From positions 1 to 7,206 of the forward strand of contig JAKMGM010000081.1 in the NCBI GenBank assembly GCA_022424925.1: 7,206 nucleotides of DNA. The letters are read 5' to 3'. Both the position numbers and the translations under genes were made by a program. The DNA comes from Candidatus Poseidoniaceae archaeon. Its GTDB lineage: Archaea > Thermoplasmatota > Poseidoniia > Poseidoniales > Poseidoniaceae. Of this stretch, positions 5,557-7,206 are shown one piece after another. The notes under the pieces were generated by a model. It searched no databases. It was given only the letters and a program-made list of their open reading frames with translations, and was not told the origin of the DNA. Within the stretch, counting starts at the first letter, position 1. Each line of letters opens with the position of its first letter.

Positions 5557-6183
5557 TCAAGCGAGGAGTTTGTCAATCTCTGCTTGTGAAATGGCAACGT
5601 ATCCGTCTTTGGCCGTAATAACTGCCAAATCCATGCCGTTGCCGGAGGCGGCATCGCGCTGCCCCGATGCGTGGAGGGCGCGTGCCGCGAGTTTCAATGC
5701 ATCGGTCCGTGTCATGCCCTCACTGAAGCCGTCTTCAAGAACACCGTACATGTACGGCGAACCAGAGCCTGTAGCACAGTATGAATCTGGAATTGAACCT
5801 CCAGCCGAATCTATAGAGTAGACATGTCCGCCTTCATCATCGACGCCGACAATCAACAATTGAACCCAGTGGGGGCGTCCTGAGAGAATATTTGCAGTGA
5901 GGGTTGCAGCGCCTCGAACCGTCATCTGCTGTTGTCGTCGAAGTTGGAACAGAGCGACCTCAGCAGAAAGCGTTCGAGAGAGTGATTGTGCGTGACCGAC
6001 AAGTCCTGCGGTGGTTAGCGCGAGGTTTTCACCAATTTTGAAGAGTTTTTGGACACTTTTGTTCGCAATGAAATGCCCCATAGTTGCTCGATGATCTGCA
6101 CCAACAACAACTCCACCGTCGAAAGTAATGCCTATTGTGCTGGTTCCGGTTTTCAATACATTCTGCTGCGCATCCATTGTCAT
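5557..6183 (-). CDS. psmB: 20S proteasome subunit beta
   Basis: This 208-residue protein is the catalytic subunit of the archaeal 20S proteasome, which forms the inner heptameric rings and degrades unfolded or tagged proteins in the cytoplasm. A propeptide of 13 residues ends in LKTG, and the mature enzyme begins TSTIGITF, with the N-terminal threonine as nucleophile. Counting from that threonine, Asp17 (in GADHRATM) and Lys33 (in KSVQKLF) of the active site are present. Further family landmarks are AGLVGHAQ, the SIDSAGGS segment, ATGSGSPYMYGVLE and the late GMDLAVITAKDGY strand. Similarity to the Thermoplasma subunit as I remember it is high, which fits a Thermoplasmatota host. The ATG at 6183 is preferred; a second in-frame ATG at 6177 would shorten the propeptide by two residues. 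No ribosome-binding motif is evident. aCPSF1 lies downstream and sepF is divergent upstream. The alpha subunit is not in this window. Confidence 0.97.
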   Translation of the reverse strand: MTMDAQQNVLKTGTSTIGITFDGGVVVGADHRATMGHFIANKSVQKLFKIGENLALTTAGLVGHAQSLSRTLSAEVALFQLRRQQQMTVRGAATLTANILSGRPHWVQLLIVGVDDEGGHVYSIDSAGGSIPDSYCATGSGSPYMYGVLEDGFSEGMTRTDALKLAARALHASGQRDAASGNGMDLAVITAKDGYVAISQAEIDKLLA

Positions 6184-6355
6184 CAATCCATTGTTTGAGT
6201 CGACACCTCTTGAACCTTGAGGAGCAATTGCTAGGTATCAACGGACCCTTATCAACCCCACGAAGCCTTCGACAACTGCTGTTTAACGGCGTAAACTGCC
6301 TCAAACACATTGCATCAGGGGAGTCTTCTTGTGCTGGTCGTTGTGAGGGTTGGGC
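6184..6355. promoter_or_regulatory. Divergent psmB/sepF intergenic region
   Basis: These 172 bp must supply promoters for psmB (minus) and sepF (plus). I see no convincing TATA box in either direction. An interrupted palindrome, GTTTA-6 nt-TAAAC, lies at 6281-6296, about midway between the two genes, and could be a regulator site. On the plus strand, GTGAGGG (6343-6349) sits 6 nt before the sepF ATG as a probable ribosome-binding site. I find no further open frame that looks like a gene. Confidence 0.4.
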
Positions 6356-6985
6356 ATGCGGCGGAAGAGGAAAGCCAAGAAGGACGATGCACAGTCGTCA
6401 CTTGATGCTTTTACCAACATCGATTTGAAGCCGGTCGAATCTCCACCCGCAGTCGTACCTCCAATGCCAGACCTTGACGCATTGGCTCGAGCGGACGCAA
6501 AGATACGCGAAGAACTGCAGCAAACCGAACAACAGGGGGACGAAGCGGACGATGAGCAACCGCTCCGAACGTTCAACATGCCAAGTATGAACGAAGCGTT
6601 GGTTGCTTCGCCTCAAGAGCAGGAGATCATCTACCACAAACTCGGAGAGATGTACCCCCATGCACCAATCATTGATTCAGAGCATGGCTTGGTCTTGCAT
6701 CGAGCAGTACTCAATGACATTACAGGTTGTGCACAATTAATGGACTGGGTGGCAGATGACCATGCTGTTATAGTTGAAATGAACCGTTTAATGAAAAAGA
6801 CTGTGGAATTCAACAGCGCTGTTGCACGATTGAATACATTCATTGATTCCGACCTTGGAGGTCAAATCATCCAAATGACTGAGACACGTTTGATGCTCTT
6901 GCCACCTGGATGCCGCGGCGTTCGTGGTGTTGACATGGAAGCGTTTGCCGTCGATGCGACTGAACTTGGAAGGCAGGGATTGTGA
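6356..6985 (+). CDS. sepF: Archaeal SepF (DUF552), FtsZ-anchoring cell division protein
   Basis: This 209-residue protein ends in a SepF domain (about residues 110-188). In archaea SepF binds FtsZ and tethers the division ring to the membrane. The domain follows the family pattern: a first strand GLVLHRA, a helix (ITGCAQLMDWVADD), the strand AVIVEMNRLMKK, a long helix (VEFNSAVARLNTFID), the conserved glycine pair in LGGQIIQM (167-174), and a last strand RLMLLPPG. About 110 residues precede it: a strongly basic start (RRKRKAKK, 2-9), a Pro-rich linker (about 27-38) and an acidic stretch (about 60-68). SepF usually begins with a membrane-binding amphipathic helix; none is visible. The ATG at 6356 is chosen over a TTG at 6350 because GTGAGGG lies 6 nt upstream of it. 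An in-frame TGA (6344-6346) rules out a longer N-terminus. Its stop overlaps the ZPR1 start. Confidence 0.85.
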   Translation: MRRKRKAKKDDAQSSLDAFTNIDLKPVESPPAVVPPMPDLDALARADAKIREELQQTEQQGDEADDEQPLRTFNMPSMNEALVASPQEQEIIYHKLGEMYPHAPIIDSEHGLVLHRAVLNDITGCAQLMDWVADDHAVIVEMNRLMKKTVEFNSAVARLNTFIDSDLGGQIIQMTETRLMLLPPGCRGVRGVDMEAFAVDATELGRQGL

Positions 6986-7206
6986 TGGATGAGCAAGACA
7001 TCAATATCCCGTGCCCAATATGTAAACACGAAGGAAAATTGCGAATGGTGGCACATGTCGACGAAATACCGTATTTTGGCGAGCATACACAAGTCACGGT
7101 GATGTGCCATGACTGCGGTTGGCGACAAACTGATTTCATTCCAGCCGAGGGCAGAAAGGCTGGAGCATGGTCACTGGTCATTGATGATCGTGAAAAGTTG
7201 CGTTGC
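6985..7206 (+). CDS. ZPR1 zinc-finger domain protein, N-terminal part (runs off right edge)
   Basis: The frame starts at an ATG that shares its first base with the sepF stop (TGATG) and stays open for 74 codons to the window end. The sequence shows the ZPR1 zinc-finger pattern: CPIC (Cys10, Cys13), then DEIPYFGEHT (26-35), which matches the family's IPYFGE hallmark, and CHDCGWRQTDF (41-51) with the second cysteine pair, Cys41 and Cys44. Eukaryotic ZPR1 binds elongation factor eEF1A and helps it fold; archaeal single-module relatives are little studied. The rest of the ZPR1 module should lie beyond the window. The one-base overlap suggests translational coupling to sepF. Assignment to the ZPR1 family is confident; the cellular role in archaea is not known to me. 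Confidence 0.87.
   Translation, partial: MDEQDINIPCPICKHEGKLRMVAHVDEIPYFGEHTQVTVMCHDCGWRQTDFIPAEGRKAGAWSLVIDDREKLRC

Overview
This 7.2 kb window is archaeal chromosomal DNA, most likely from a marine, Thermoplasmatota-like euryarchaeon such as Marine Group II (Candidatus Poseidoniales). Five things point to archaea: a 20S proteasome beta subunit with a short cleavable propeptide, a KH-domain beta-CASP nuclease of the aCPSF1/FttA family, an archaeal-type SepF, a ZPR1-type zinc-finger protein, and GGTGA-type ribosome binding sites. The lineage below domain level is inference. All main reading frames are intact. I see no insertion sequence, CRISPR array, integrase or other sign of recent transfer.

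Layout. Positions 1-572 (minus) hold the N-terminal part of a divergent family-2 glycosyltransferase-like protein that runs off the left edge. It is transcribed away from a complete glycosyltransferase (691-1647, plus), whose end overlaps a single-domain parvulin prolyl isomerase (1622-1951, plus). Next, on the minus strand, comes a compact run read from right to left: a pyruvoyl-dependent arginine decarboxylase-like protein (3217-2558), a small zinc-ribbon protein (2522-2082) and tRNA-Pro(TGG) with encoded CCA (2045-1968). Diverging from that run is a small two-helix membrane protein (3270-3572, plus). It converges on aCPSF1/FttA (5479-3575, minus), with only 2 bp between the stop codons. aCPSF1 lies downstream of psmB (6183-5557, minus). 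Divergent from psmB is a pair on the plus strand: sepF (6356-6985) and a translationally coupled ZPR1 gene that runs off the right edge.

Functional themes. The psmB-aCPSF1 pair joins protein turnover to RNA 3'-end processing and transcription termination, a gene order I recall from other euryarchaea. SepF anchors FtsZ in archaeal cell division, and here it is coupled to a ZPR1 gene. The two glycosyltransferases probably act on polyprenyl-linked or cell-surface glycans.

Three observations are the most unusual. The arginine decarboxylase-like protein keeps the family scaffold but lacks the serine that becomes the pyruvoyl group and the other active-site positions I can map, so it looks like a pseudoenzyme. 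The facing ends of aCPSF1 and the membrane protein are formed by one perfect palindrome that holds both stop codons and gives both proteins the ending Leu-Met. SepF has a strongly basic start in place of a recognisable membrane-binding amphipathic helix.
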